Positions 38,554-49,610 of a stretch of 64,000 nt of DNA are shown in pieces (within the stretch, counting starts at the first letter, position 1; each line of letters begins with the position of its first letter). The notes beneath the pieces are model-generated. The model saw only the letters and a program-made list of their open reading frames with translations. It had not been told where the DNA came from and searched no databases. The position numbers and the translations under genes were made by a program. Source of the stretch: Propioniciclava coleopterorum (GTDB taxonomy: Bacteria; Actinomycetota; Actinomycetes; Propionibacteriales; Propionibacteriaceae); assembly GCF_011393335.1 (NCBI RefSeq), contig NZ_CP049865.1, positions 2,808,722-2,872,721 on the forward strand. The letters run 5' to 3'.

Positions 38554-39495
38554 GTGACAGGTTCCGTGGTCGTCATCGGCAACTTCGACGGGGTCCACCC
38601 CGGCCATCGCGAGGTCCTGCACGTCGCGAAGGCGACCGAGCCGGACTCCCCGCTGATCGTCGTGACCTTCTGGCCGCACCCCGCCTCGGTCGTGCGACCC
38701 GGCGGCGGGCCCAAGCTGCTCACCGACCTCGACGAACGGGTGGCCCTGCTGCGCGAGGCGGGGGCCGACCAGGTCGAGGTGATCGAGTTCACCCGCGACT
38801 TCTCCCAGCTCACCCCCGGCCAGTTCGTGGATCAGGTCATCATGCCCCTGGACCCGGTCCGGGTCGTGGTGGGGGAGAACTTCCGCTTCGGCCACAAGGC
38901 GGCGGGCAACCTCGAGGCCCTGGCCGCGCTCGGACGCGGCCGGTTCCAGGTCACAGGGCTGCCGCTGGTGCGCGTCCGGGACGAGGAGACGTGCAGCTCC
39001 GGCGTCCGCGCGGCGCTGGAGGCCGGCGACGTCCGGCACGCCTCGGAACTCCTGGGGCGGCCCTTCCGGTTCCGCGGCGAGGTGCAGCACGGGGATCATC
39101 GCGGGCGCGAGCTCGGCTTCCCCACGGCGAACCTGCCCGTCCCGGCCGACTTCGCCGCCCCCGCCGACGGCGTCTATGCCGGCTACGTCACGCGCCTGGA
39201 CGGCCGCGACGACCGCGGCGAGCCGCTGCCCGAGGGGGTGGCCGCCCCCGCGTGGCCCGCGGCCATCTCGGTGGGCAGCAACCCCACCTTCGACGGCGAG
39301 CAGCGCCGGGTCGAGAGTTTCGTCCTCGACCGCGACGACCTCGACCTTTACGACGTCCCCATCGCCGTCGACTTCTGCGATCGGATCCGCGGCCAGGTGC
39401 GCTTCGCGGGCATCGAGGCGCTCATCGAGCAGATGGACGCCGACGTGGCGGCCACCCGCCGCGTCCTCGCCGACCACCCGTGCGGGCGGTCCTGA
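38554..39495 (+). CDS. ribF: Bifunctional riboflavin kinase/FAD synthetase
   Basis: 313 residues. It phosphorylates riboflavin to FMN and adenylates FMN to FAD. The N-terminal nucleotidyltransferase domain has VVIGNFDGVHPGHREVL and VGENFRFGHKAAG; the C-terminal kinase domain has GDHRGRELGFPTANL and SVGSNPTFDGEQRRVESFVLD. GTG 38554 follows GAAGAGGAGTGAC. Next to truB as in most actinobacteria. Confidence 0.95.
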   Translation: MTGSVVVIGNFDGVHPGHREVLHVAKATEPDSPLIVVTFWPHPASVVRPGGGPKLLTDLDERVALLREAGADQVEVIEFTRDFSQLTPGQFVDQVIMPLDPVRVVVGENFRFGHKAAGNLEALAALGRGRFQVTGLPLVRVRDEETCSSGVRAALEAGDVRHASELLGRPFRFRGEVQHGDHRGRELGFPTANLPVPADFAAPADGVYAGYVTRLDGRDDRGEPLPEGVAAPAWPAAISVGSNPTFDGEQRRVESFVLDRDDLDLYDVPIAVDFCDRIRGQVRFAGIEALIEQMDADVAATRRVLADHPCGRS

Positions 39496-39613
39496 GGCGC
39501 CGTCGCGCGCCGCGCCGCCCGCCCGGTTCGGCGGTCTGGGTCGGGGCCGGGATTTCGTGCCCGATCCTCGCGCAGACCTTCCGCCCGGCCCGCGGGCGGC
39601 GCAGAATAGCACC

Positions 39614-40066
39614 ATGGAGTGGGTCGCGTCACTGCTGGTGATCGCCACGATCGTGGTGCTCGCCTCGATGGGGCGAGTCCGCAAGCCCCGCGTCCTGCCG
39701 CAGGTGCCGGGGGTGCACCCCGACGACGTGCGCGAGCTGACCGCGCTGGGGGAGCGGCTGGTCCGGGAGCGCCGGGCCGAGCGGGCCTGCGTCCTGGCCG
39801 AGCGGGTCCGGATGATCCGCGCCCGCGGCGTCCCGGTGCGGGCGATGACCCCGTCGCGCGTGGACGACCAGTGGCTGCTGCGGTTCGCGGACGGCAGCGT
39901 CCTGGTGGTGCAGGGGCGTCGCAGCGCGGACCCGTGGCTCGTGGTGCGCCAACTGGTCGGGGGCACGGTCGAACTGAGCGACCACCGCTACGAGCAGGGG
40001 CGCCTGCTGCTGACGTTGGACGCCGGCCCGCGGCGTCCGGAGTTCATCGCGCTGGGCGAGGCCTGA
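39614..40066 (+). CDS. Hypothetical single-pass membrane protein
   Basis: 150 residues. One N-terminal hydrophobic helix (WVASLLVIATIVVLASMG) anchors an otherwise soluble Arg-rich domain with strands such as WLLRFADGSVLVVQGR, LVVRQLVGGTVELSDHRY and GRLLLTLDAG. No family is recognised. CAGAAT ends six bases before ATG 39614, consistent with a leaderless message. It is convergent with the following GNAT gene. Confidence 0.65.
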   Translation: MEWVASLLVIATIVVLASMGRVRKPRVLPQVPGVHPDDVRELTALGERLVRERRAERACVLAERVRMIRARGVPVRAMTPSRVDDQWLLRFADGSVLVVQGRRSADPWLVVRQLVGGTVELSDHRYEQGRLLLTLDAGPRRPEFIALGEA

Positions 40067-40069
40067 GCC

Positions 40070-40576
40070 TCAGCGCACCCGCAGCGACTTGCGGAAGATG
40101 GCCTCGGTGGGATCCTCTTCCTGGGCCTGGCTGCCGTCGATCACCGACAGGTTCACCGCGTTGCGGTGGTCGCCGGTGGGCGTGTAGCCGAGGCTGACGT
40201 ACATCGGGATCGCCGCCGGGTTGTTGTCGGCCGAGACGCCGAGGAAGATCTCGTCGTAGTCCAGGCTGCGGGCCAGCTTCTCCAGTTCCTGGGTCATCGC
40301 GGCGCCGAGCCCCTGGCGGCGCGCCTGCGGGAAGACCCACAGCAGCTTCATCTCCGGGGTGAGCACCGCGTCGTCGTCGCGGCAGTCCAGGATGACCCGA
40401 CCGCCCACCTCATCGCCCAGGAGGCCGACGACCACGTAGAAGTCGCCCTTGTCCTGTTCGTCCAGGTAGGTGGCGGACAGTCCCCTCGTCTTCTCCGTCT
40501 CGTTCGCCTCGAGCGTGGGCAGGTCGTCGCGCGTGGCAAGGCGGGCGGCGACGGCGGTCTTGGGGCTATCCGACAT
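40070..40576 (-). CDS. GNAT-family N-acetyltransferase
   Basis: 168 residues. GNAT motif A is MKLLWVFPQARRQGLGAAMTQELEKLA near residue 80 (acetyl-CoA loop QARRQGLG), and motif B is FLGVSADNNPAAIPMYVSLGYTP. The substrate is unknown. ATG 40576 has AGGAG seven bases upstream; GTG 40579 is an alternative. Confidence 0.8.
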   Translation of the reverse strand: MSDSPKTAVAARLATRDDLPTLEANETEKTRGLSATYLDEQDKGDFYVVVGLLGDEVGGRVILDCRDDDAVLTPEMKLLWVFPQARRQGLGAAMTQELEKLARSLDYDEIFLGVSADNNPAAIPMYVSLGYTPTGDHRNAVNLSVIDGSQAQEEDPTEAIFRKSLRVR

Positions 40577-40736
40577 CACATCACTCCTGAAGCTGGGCTA
40601 CGGCCTAAGTCTCGCCGATCCCCAGTAAACGCAAATCGGGTCTTGCCCAACGGTCAACCCCGGACGCAGAACCACGTTATCAACCGGGTATAGTGACGGC
40701 CGCCCCAACGAAACCCACCTCCCAGAAGGATTCCTC

Positions 40737-41501
40737 GTGAACAGACTCGGACTCGCCCTGCTGCCGCTCGCCGCCGCCGTCGCCCTGGCGGGGTGCAGCG
40801 GGACGCCCGCCCCGGCGCCGGGCGGCGGCGGTGGCGGCGCGTCGTCGTCGGCGCCCGCCCCGGCGCCCCGCAAGGACCTTCCGGCGCCCGGCTCGGAGGT
40901 CGACATCAACACCTTCGGCGACGCGCTCATCGCCGGGGTGGACGGGGTGAAGACGGTCACCGTCGAGATGACGACCCAGACCACCGTCCAGGGCCAGACC
41001 TCGCAGCAGAAGCAGACGACGGTCACCGACCGCACCGACCCGTCCCACCCCCGTTCGCACAGCGTCATCACCTCGGACGGCCAGACCGGCGAGTCGGTCT
41101 TCGACGGCGACATGTACTACTCCAAGCAGCCGGGCGCCACCACCTGGACCAAGCGGGACCTGTCCAAGCCGAGCACCGGCGGCATCCGGATCACCCCCGA
41201 CAACCCCGGCGACCTGTCGAAGAGCTACACCGCCTACAAGGAGGCCCTGACCAAGGTCGTCTACGTCGGGCAGGAGAAGGTCGACGGCGTCGACGCCTCG
41301 CACTACACGGTGACCATGAACCTGGGGAAGGCGTCCGGCGGTTCCGCGTCGGAGATCACGGCGGAACTGTACGTCGACGGCCGGAACCGGCCCGTCCAGA
41401 CCGTCTTCACCCAGGGCCCAGCGGGCACCTCGACCACCAAGCTCGGCAAGTTCGACGAGCCGGTCACCATCACGATCCCCGCCGACGCGACGGAGGAGTG
41501 A
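40737..41501 (+). CDS. LppX/LprG-like lipoprotein (first of three)
   Basis: 254 residues. Signal peptide with lipobox (AAAVALAGCSG), a Gly/Ser/Ala/Pro linker, then a domain of alternating strands (VKTVTVEMTTQTT, SHSVITSDGQTGESVFDGDMYY, GVDASHYTVTMNLG, AELYVDGRNRPVQTVF) as in the LppX/LprAFG half-barrel lipoproteins. In mycobacteria such proteins carry lipids or lipoglycans across the envelope; here the ligand is unknown. GTG 40737 follows AGAAGGATTCCTC; TATAGT at 40689-40694 is a likely -10. Confidence 0.75.
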   Translation: MNRLGLALLPLAAAVALAGCSGTPAPAPGGGGGGASSSAPAPAPRKDLPAPGSEVDINTFGDALIAGVDGVKTVTVEMTTQTTVQGQTSQQKQTTVTDRTDPSHPRSHSVITSDGQTGESVFDGDMYYSKQPGATTWTKRDLSKPSTGGIRITPDNPGDLSKSYTAYKEALTKVVYVGQEKVDGVDASHYTVTMNLGKASGGSASEITAELYVDGRNRPVQTVFTQGPAGTSTTKLGKFDEPVTITIPADATEE

Positions 41502-41519
41502 GGAACGCTCGTCAGGCGG

Positions 41520-41550
41520 GTGGGGCCGGCGCGGCGAGCGCCGGCCCCAC
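41520..41550 (+). terminator. Terminator hairpin between lipoprotein genes 1 and 2
   Basis: Perfect 13-bp stem GTGGGGCCGGCGC/GCGCCGGCCCCAC with loop GGCGA, followed by CGTTCCG. Confidence 0.75.
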
Positions 41551-41619
41551 CGTTCCGTCCGGGCACGGATAACGCGCGATTCGGCAGCGGGACCGGGGCG
41601 GGGACCCTAGCATGCGACC

Positions 41620-42399
41620 ATGGTGTCAACGGTGTCACCGCCGCGTTCGTCGGCATGCTGGGCGCTCCTCCTCCCGGCCCTTTTCCTCCTGAGTTCCTGC
41701 GCGGCCCCCGTCGCCGCGCCCGCGCCCGCGGTCACCCCCGCGGGCAGCCCCGGCGTCGCCACCCTCACCCCGACGCCCACGCCCACGCCCACCCCGACGC
41801 CCACGCCCACCCCGACCCCGGCTTTGGTGGACGGCAACGCTCTGCTGGCGTCGGTGAAGCAGGCGATGACCGCGGAGAAGTCGGGTCGTGTGGAGATCAC
41901 CAACAACACCGTCGAGGGCATCGAGATGTTCGTGGCCCTCGAACTCGACAACCACGATCCCGGCCGGCCGATGATGCTGATGTCGGTCGATGCGCTCGTC
42001 CAGATGGAAGCGATGCGGGTGGGGAAGAAGTACTACGCGCGTCTGCCCCAGTTGGGCGAGGGGTGGTACATCGTCGAACCGGGCACGGTGAGCGATCTCG
42101 AGAAGGTGACCTCGCTGGCCAGCTACCTCGACGCGTTCGAGGGGCGCGTCTCGCGGGCGGTCGACCAGGGCCGCACGATCGCCGAGGGGGTGGGCGCTCG
42201 GCGCTACACGCTCACGCTCGAGCCGCAGGGTGACAAGGTCGCCGCCACCGGCGAACTGTTCCTGGACGAGGCGGGTCGGCTGGTGCGGTTCGACGTCGAG
42301 CACGAGGACGGGGCCACGGCACGCTACCGCGGCTCGGGGTACGGGGAGCCCGCCTCCTTCAGCGCGCCGACCGACGCCAAGCGGCTCCCCAAGAAGTGA
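41620..42399 (+). CDS. LppX-like lipoprotein with Thr-Pro repeat linker (second of three)
   Basis: 259 residues. Lipobox FLLSSCAAP, then a linker with nine or more Thr-Pro pairs (near residues 49-67) encoded by alternating CCCACG/CCCACC/CCGACG units, a simple-sequence tract that could vary in length without losing frame. The mature domain (VKQAMTAEKSGRVEITNN...MEAMRVGKKYYARLP...RYTLTLEPQGDKVAATGELFLDEAGRLVRFDVE) resembles the LppX-like fold and its neighbours. The role is probably envelope lipid or ligand binding. Confidence 0.72.
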   Translation: MVSTVSPPRSSACWALLLPALFLLSSCAAPVAAPAPAVTPAGSPGVATLTPTPTPTPTPTPTPTPTPALVDGNALLASVKQAMTAEKSGRVEITNNTVEGIEMFVALELDNHDPGRPMMLMSVDALVQMEAMRVGKKYYARLPQLGEGWYIVEPGTVSDLEKVTSLASYLDAFEGRVSRAVDQGRTIAEGVGARRYTLTLEPQGDKVAATGELFLDEAGRLVRFDVEHEDGATARYRGSGYGEPASFSAPTDAKRLPKK

Positions 42400-42508
42400 A
42401 CCGACCGAGGCGGTGCGGCCCCGAGCGGGGCCCGCGGACCGGCGCCGGAGTGCGGCCGGCACCGGTCACCGGGCGGCCGGTCCCGTGCTTCACCCGGACG
42501 GGGGTCGC

Positions 42509-43381
42509 GTGACCAGGTTCCCGGCCGCGTGCGCGGCCCTCGCGCTCGCGCTGGCCGTGTCGGCGTCGGGATGCAGCGTCCTCGACGTCGCGACCCGGGT
42601 CGGCGACCTCGGCGCCGCGGTGCGGCCCCGGCCCTCGTCGGGCGCGACAGCGCAAGCCGGTGCCCCGTCGCCGGCGGCGACGGCGACGGCGACGCCGAGC
42701 GTCACCCCGTCCGGCCGTCCCATCCCCACGCTTCCGCCCACCGTGGAGGTCGCGCTCCCGAAGGCCGACATCGGCGGCGAGCCCGACGTGGAGGCGCTGC
42801 GCCGCGCCCTGGTGGAGGCGTCCTTCGCCGTCCGCTCCGCCGCCTTCCACGGCACCATCACCACGGAGATCCGCGGAACCCGCCACCTGATGGTCGTCAG
42901 CGGAGGCTATGACCGGCACGCGCCCGAGGGGAGCGTGCTGGAGGCCGAACTGCGGGTGGCGGGCGAGCCGTCGTTCTCCTTCATCCAGGTGGACGACACC
43001 ATCCACGTGCTGGGGGAGGACGGCTACTGGGAGACCCACACGGCCCAGGACCTCGCGCGGGCGGGGGTCATGCTCCCGCAACTGGACTACGCGGCGGACC
43101 TGAACCGGATCTTCACGATGCCGGGGTCGTGGACCTACGAGGGGAGCGACGAGGCTTCGGGGCCCGTCCCGCTCGAGCGCTACCGGCTCACCATGTCCGA
43201 GGCCGACCTGATGGGCACGACGACCAGGGCGGCGAAGAAGAACCGGGTGGTGGTCGACTACTCCTTCGACGCCCAGGGGCGGCTGGGGCGCGTGGTGTTC
43301 GCGGCGCCGTCGGTCGGCGTGAGCGTGGACATGATCTACCACCGCTACAACGAGAACCTCCACATCGAGGTGCCCCGCTGA
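42509..43381 (+). CDS. LppX-like lipoprotein (third of three)
   Basis: 290 residues. Signal peptide with lipobox SASGCSVLD, an Ala/Pro/Thr linker, then strands like those of the two preceding genes (SAAFHGTITTEIRGTRHLMVVSG, FSFIQVDDTIHVLGEDGYWETH, VVVDYSFDAQGRLGRVVFAAP, VDMIYHRYNENLHIEVP). GTG 42509 is preceded by GGGGGTCGC only, so the start is tentative. Same inferred role as its neighbours. Confidence 0.7.
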   Translation: MTRFPAACAALALALAVSASGCSVLDVATRVGDLGAAVRPRPSSGATAQAGAPSPAATATATPSVTPSGRPIPTLPPTVEVALPKADIGGEPDVEALRRALVEASFAVRSAAFHGTITTEIRGTRHLMVVSGGYDRHAPEGSVLEAELRVAGEPSFSFIQVDDTIHVLGEDGYWETHTAQDLARAGVMLPQLDYAADLNRIFTMPGSWTYEGSDEASGPVPLERYRLTMSEADLMGTTTRAAKKNRVVVDYSFDAQGRLGRVVFAAPSVGVSVDMIYHRYNENLHIEVPR

Positions 43382-43397
43382 CGGTGACCGACGAGGA

Positions 43398-43429
43398 GAG
43401 GGGCGCGCCGGATGCCCGGCGCGCCCCTC
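43398..43429. terminator. Bidirectional terminator between lipoprotein 3 and pntB
   Basis: Stem GAGGGGCGCGCCGG/CCGGCGCGCCCCTC (14 bp) with loop ATGC between two convergent genes. Confidence 0.8.
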
Positions 43430-43444
43430 GTCGTCGATGCTCGA

Positions 43445-44845
43445 CTAGCTGAGTTCCTTCACGTGGGTGATGACCTCGGCGATGGCCTGCTGCGCGGACC
43501 CGTACAGCATCGAGGTGTTGTCGGCGAAGAACAGGGCGTTCTCGATGCCCGAGTAGCCCGCCCCCTTGCCGCGCTTGATGACGATCGTCTGGCGCGCCTT
43601 GTCGGCGTCCAGGATCGGCATGCCGTAGATCGGGCTGGACTTGTCGGTGCGCGCGACCGGGTTGACCACGTCGTTGGCGCCGATCACCAGGGCGACGTCC
43701 GCGAGCGGGAAGTCGGAGTTGATCTCGTCCAGGTCGAAGATCTGGTCGTACGGCACGCCGGCCTCGGCCAGCAGCACGTTCATGTGCCCGGGCATCCGGC
43801 CCGCGACCGGGTGGATCGCGAACTTCACGTCCACGCCCTCGGCCTCCAGCAGCTTCGTCATCTCGTAGACCTTGTGCTGCGCACCCGCCACGGCCATGCC
43901 GTAGCCCGGGACGATGATGACGCTCTCGGCGTACCGCATCATCGCCGCCGCGTCCATGGCGGAGACCTCCTTCATGGTCCCCTGGACGCCGCCGCCCGCC
44001 TGCGCCTCGCCCGTGATCGGGGCGAACAGCACGTTGGTCAGCGGGCGGTTCATCGCCTTGGCCATCAGCTGGGTGAGCAGCGTGCCCGCGGCGCCCACCA
44101 CGATGCCCGCGATGATGAGGGCAGGGTTGTCGAGCACGTAGCCCTCCAGGCCGACCGCCAGGCCGGTGAAGGCGTTCAGCAGCGAGATCACGACGGGCAT
44201 GTCGGCGCCGCCGATCGGGCTGGTCAGCGCCAGGCCGAGGATCAGGCTCATGAGGAAGAACGCGATGACCAGCAGCGGGTGGGGCCCGACGACGACGATG
44301 GCGACGCCGAGACCGAGCGTCACGAGCGAATGCAGCACGTTGCCGAGGTTCTGGGCCGGCCAGCGCACGGCGCGCTTCATGACGCCCTGCAGCTTGGCCC
44401 AGGCGAGGATCGATCCCGAGAACGCGACCGACCCGATGAACGCGCCGAGCATCGCCAGGACGGAGTGCAGGCCCGTGGGGGGCTCCGCGGAGGTGAACTC
44501 CACCGCCGCGATCAGGGCCGCGGCGCCGCCGCCCATGCCGTTGTAGATGGCGACCATCTGGGGCATGTCGGTCATCTTGACGACCTTGCCCAGGTAGGCC
44601 GCGGCCCCGGCGCCGATCACCAGCGCGACCAGACAGAGGATGAGGTTGATGCTCTTGCCCGGAGCGAAGAACAGCAGCCCGCCGTCGGGTCCGGGGATGA
44701 AGAAGGTGGCCACGGTGGCCAGCAGCATGCCCACGCCCGCCCAGGTGATGCCCCGCTTGGCCGTCTTGGGCGAGCTCATCGCCTTCAGGCCGAGGATGAA
44801 CAGAACGGCGACGACCACGTACGCCGCGTTGATGACCCAGAACAT
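43445..44845 (-). CDS. pntB: NAD(P) transhydrogenase subunit beta
   Basis: 466 residues. The N-terminal ~270 residues form about nine membrane helices (domain II); the C-terminal domain III binds NADP(H) with VIIVPGYGMAVAGAQHKVYEM, HPVAGRMPGHMNVLLAEAGVPYD and VVNPVARTDKSSPIYGMPIL. It couples proton entry to hydride transfer from NADH to NADP+. Start ATG 44845, just after pntAB. Confidence 0.95.
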   Translation of the reverse strand: MFWVINAAYVVVAVLFILGLKAMSSPKTAKRGITWAGVGMLLATVATFFIPGPDGGLLFFAPGKSINLILCLVALVIGAGAAAYLGKVVKMTDMPQMVAIYNGMGGGAAALIAAVEFTSAEPPTGLHSVLAMLGAFIGSVAFSGSILAWAKLQGVMKRAVRWPAQNLGNVLHSLVTLGLGVAIVVVGPHPLLVIAFFLMSLILGLALTSPIGGADMPVVISLLNAFTGLAVGLEGYVLDNPALIIAGIVVGAAGTLLTQLMAKAMNRPLTNVLFAPITGEAQAGGGVQGTMKEVSAMDAAAMMRYAESVIIVPGYGMAVAGAQHKVYEMTKLLEAEGVDVKFAIHPVAGRMPGHMNVLLAEAGVPYDQIFDLDEINSDFPLADVALVIGANDVVNPVARTDKSSPIYGMPILDADKARQTIVIKRGKGAGYSGIENALFFADNTSMLYGSAQQAIAEVITHVKELS

Positions 44846-44849
44846 GGGC

Positions 44850-45158
44850 TCAGGCCCCCTTCGTCACGGGCTTGGCGTCGGACTTGGTGGCGAACATGCC
44901 GAGCATCCGCTCGGTGACCACGTAGCCGCCGGCCGCGTTGGCGGCGCCCAGGAGCACGGCCAGGAAGCCCAACACCAGTTGCAGCGGGGTCGTGGCGTGC
45001 GCCAGCGCCCACATGGCGCCGACGAGCACGACGCCGTGGACGAAGTTCGAGCCGGACATCAGCGGCGTGTGGAGGATCACCGGCACGCGGCTGATCACCT
45101 CGTAGCCGACGAAGGCCGCCAGCACGAAGATGTAGAGGTAGAGCAGGTCGGTCATCAT
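44850..45158 (-). CDS. pntAB: NAD(P) transhydrogenase subunit alpha part 2 (membrane)
   Basis: 102 residues with three membrane helices; the LYIFVLAAFVGYEVISRVPVILHTPLMSGSNFVHGVVLVGA segment (key part VPVILHTPLMSG) is typical of the split alpha subunit. Together with PntB it makes the proton channel. The ATG ATG start overlaps the stop of pntAA. Confidence 0.93.
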   Translation of the reverse strand: MMTDLLYLYIFVLAAFVGYEVISRVPVILHTPLMSGSNFVHGVVLVGAMWALAHATTPLQLVLGFLAVLLGAANAAGGYVVTERMLGMFATKSDAKPVTKGA

Positions 45159-46323
45159 GCGGAGGCTTCCTCCTCGGGCGACGGGACGGGGAGCGGGGCG
45201 GTGGGCAGGCCGAGCACCTTCGCGACGCCCGCGTGGACGACCGCGCCGCCGTGGGTCAGGGCGGTGCCCGCGATGACCTCGTCGCTCCAGTCGATGGACA
45301 GGACGCCGTCGACGATCATCGGCGTGGAGAAGTTGAGCAGGTTCTTGGCGAACATCTCCGAGGTGTGGACGGACATGCGCGCCGGCAGGTTGACCGGGCC
45401 GATCACCCGGGCACCCCCACGAGCATCTCCTTGCCGGCCACGGTGCCCTCGACGTTGCCGCCGCCCTCTGCCGCCATGTCGACCACGACCGAGCCGGGCT
45501 TCATGGCCTCGACCATGGCGCGGCTCACGATGACGGGGGCCTTCTTGCCCGGCACCGCCGCGGTCGTGATGAGCACGTCGGAGTCGGCCACGGCCTTCGC
45601 CAGCGCCTTGGCCTGCTGCGCGAGTTCCTCGGGGGTGAGTTCGCGGGCGTAGCCGCCCTCACCGGCGGCGCTCACGCCCGTGTCGACGAACTTGGCGCCG
45701 AGCGACTCGACCTGCTCGCGCGTCTCGGGCCGGACGTCGTAGCCGTGCACCATGGCCCCGAGCCGCTTGGCGGTCGCGACGGCCTGCAGGCCGGCGACGC
45801 CGGCGCCGATCACCAGGACGCGCGCCGGGCGGATGGTGCCGGCGGCGTAGGTCAGCATCGGGAAGAACTTCGGCGTCCGGGTGGCGGCGATCAGCACGCA
45901 CTCGTAGCCGGACGCGGCGCCCTGGCTGGAGAGGATGTCCATGCTCTGGGCGCGCGAGATGCGGGGGAGCAGTTCCATGGCGAAGGCGGTGACCCCGCGC
46001 TCGGCCAGGGAGGTCGCGTGCGCGGCGCCCGCGTAGGGCGTGAGCAGGCCCATGAGCACCTGCCCGGGCTTCAGGGCCGCGGCGTCGGCGTCCGACAGGT
46101 TGCCGATGGTCCACACGATGTCGCTCCCGGCGATCACCTCGGCCGACGTCGGCGCCCAGTCCACGTCCCCGAGGGACTCGGGCGTGGCGAACGCGGCGTC
46201 GGTGGCGCCGCGCTGGACGAGCACGCGCGCGCCGAGCGCGGCCAGTTTCTTGACGACGTCGCCGGTGATGGGCGACCTCGTTTCGTCCTCGGCGCTGGCC
46301 GGGATCCCGATCACGACCGTCAT
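45155..46323 (-). CDS. pntAA: NAD(P) transhydrogenase subunit alpha part 1 (split by a homopolymer frameshift)
   Basis: Repaired length 389 residues, domain I of the transhydrogenase, homologous to alanine dehydrogenase. The NAD-binding segment VLVIGAGVAGLQAVATAKRLG is near residue 168, and the mobile loop region YARELTPEELAQQ follows. The frame stops early after EMLVG; one more C (plus strand) in the C5 run at 45414-45418 gives GARVIGPVNLPARMSVHTSEMF and the rest to 45155. ATG 46323 has AAGGAG nine bases upstream. Confidence 0.9.
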
Positions 46324-46429
46324 GGGCTTCACTCCTTCGTGGACCGTCTGTCGCCCCATTCAACTACGGATTGTCGTAGTAGGGCGAATCGGCGCGCCAC
46401 TCGGGGGATCGACCCTCCCGGCGCTCCTC

Positions 46430-47257
46430 TCAGTTCAGCCCGAGGCGGGCGAACGCGAGGGCCAGGCCGTCGGCGTCCACCGGCTCGGTGACGAGCGTGG
46501 CGACCGCCTTGAGCTCGTCGGGCGCCTGCCCCATCGCCACGCCGGTCCCGCACGCGGTCAGCAGCGAGACGTCGCTGCGCGCGTCGCCGAAGCCGATCAG
46601 GTCCGCGGTCCCGACGCCGAGGTGATCGGCGAGCAGCCGGACGGCGCGCCCCTTGTCGACGCCCACCTGGCCGAACTCCCCGAACTCGGGCCGCGTCCCG
46701 GTCAGCGACCAGGTGTCGATCGCGACCCGGGGGGACACCGCCGCCGTGAGTGGGCCCAGGTCGACGTCGTCGCTCAGCACGAAGCTGATCTTGTTGGCGT
46801 CGTGCCGCCAGGGGCCGTCCCCGGCGAAGTCGGTGACGATCAGGTGGGGGAGCGCCGACGCCGTGTGCGCGATCGTGGCGGGCGTGGCGCCCTCGGGGCG
46901 CAGCGCGGCGGCGCGCTCGATGAGGTCGGCGGTGCCGAACAGCCCGCTGTTGCACTCGACGTAGAAGGCCAGCCCGCGCTCGCGGAGCCAGGCGATCGCG
47001 TGGTCGACGTCGTCGGCGGCCATCACCTGATGGTGGATGACGGCACCGTCGCTCTCGACGTAGGAGCCGTTGCCGCCGATCATCCCGCTGAGCCCCAGGT
47101 CCCACAGTTCGGGGTAGACCTCGGCGCGGGCGCGTCCGGTGCACAGGTAGAGCCGGTGACCGGACGCGACGGCGTCCCGCACGGCTCGTTCGGCGGAGGC
47201 GGGCAGGTCGGTGGCGTAGTCGACGAGCGTGCCGTCGACGTCGAGCAGAACGATCAT
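46430..47257 (-). CDS. HAD-superfamily (Cof-type) sugar phosphatase
   Basis: 275 residues. HAD motif I is LLDVDGTLVDY (catalytic DxD) at the N-terminus; motif II TGR, Lys of motif III in VGVDKGRAVRLL, and motif IV FGDARSDVSLL (near residue 215) are all present with a C2-type cap. Likely a phosphatase of sugar phosphates. It follows licT and may be part of the beta-glucoside operon, perhaps relieving sugar-phosphate build-up (inference). Confidence 0.82.
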   Translation of the reverse strand: MIVLLDVDGTLVDYATDLPASAERAVRDAVASGHRLYLCTGRARAEVYPELWDLGLSGMIGGNGSYVESDGAVIHHQVMAADDVDHAIAWLRERGLAFYVECNSGLFGTADLIERAAALRPEGATPATIAHTASALPHLIVTDFAGDGPWRHDANKISFVLSDDVDLGPLTAAVSPRVAIDTWSLTGTRPEFGEFGQVGVDKGRAVRLLADHLGVGTADLIGFGDARSDVSLLTACGTGVAMGQAPDELKAVATLVTEPVDADGLALAFARLGLN

Positions 47258-47264
47258 GAGGTCC

Positions 47265-48109
47265 TCAGGTGAGCCGCCCGGGCTGGCTCAGCCGGGCGAT
47301 GTGCAGGGTCAGGTAGGCGGTCTCCTCCTCGGTGATGGGCTGGTCGAGCCGCATCTCGAGGACGTCGCGGACGCGCCGGGCGCACCGGTCGGCGCGCGGA
47401 TGCGCCACCCGGATCGCCGCCAGCAGCGTGCTGGTGTCGTCGGCGAGCTGCGCGCCGGTGTGGGCGCGCACGAAGAAGTACCGCAGGTGGGTGACGAAGC
47501 GGGCGACGTTCATCGACTCCCGCTCCAGGGGGCCTCCGTACTCCGCCTCGATGATGTCGAAGATCTGGGAGAACACCCCGTCATCCGGTAGGTCAGGGCG
47601 AGGTTGCCGGAGTTGAAGGAGGCGTTCACCAGGTGCAGGGCGACCGGCACCGCCTCCTCCAGCGGCAGGTCGACGCCGAGCTCGTCGTTGATGGCGGTCA
47701 CGATGCTCTCGCCCCAGTGAAGTTCGCGGGGATACAGGTGGGCGACCTCGGCGCGCAGCGGGAACACCCCGTCGATGCCGCGCTGCCGCCGCTTGATCGC
47801 GAAGGAGAGGTGGTCGGCCAGGGCGAGCACGGTGGTCGAGGAGGGCTCGCGCCGCAGTTCGGCCCACACCGGCGCCAGGGCGCGGTCCACGACCTGCACG
47901 TGCTCGGGCGCGATGCTGGCGAGCATGGCGCCGAAGTTGTCGGCGTTGCGGCCGTCGTCGGGGACGAAGACGCGCACCACCTTCGACTCGTCGACCGGTT
48001 GTCCCGGTCCTGTCTGGAAGCCGAGCCCGCGCCCGGTCAGGACGACCTCGCGGCCGTCGGGGTCGCGCGCCAGCACCACGTTGGTGTTGAACACCCGCAG
48101 GACGTGCAC
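47265..48109 (-). CDS. licT: BglG/LicT-family transcriptional antiterminator (split by a homopolymer frameshift)
   Basis: Repaired length 281 residues. The CAT RNA-binding domain (VLRVFNTNVVLARDPDGREVVLTGRGLGFQTG) is followed by two PTS-regulated PRD domains; PRD1 has LALADHLSFAIKRRQRG and HLYPRELHWGESIV, PRD2 has HLRYFFVRAHTG and EEETAYLTLHIARL. It binds a RAT hairpin to block a terminator when the substrate is present. The frame breaks at YRMTG; one more C (plus strand) at 47576-47579 gives TGVFSQIFDIIEAEYGGPL. GTG 48109 follows AAGGAGGGGGT. Its likely target is the RAT/terminator before bglF at 51501-51562. Confidence 0.9.
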
Positions 48110-48170
48110 ACCCCCTCCTTCCCGCGCGTCGCGATCGGGCGCCCGGCCGGTGTCCGGGCGCCCGGTCCGC

Positions 48171-49610
<1,440 letters not shown>

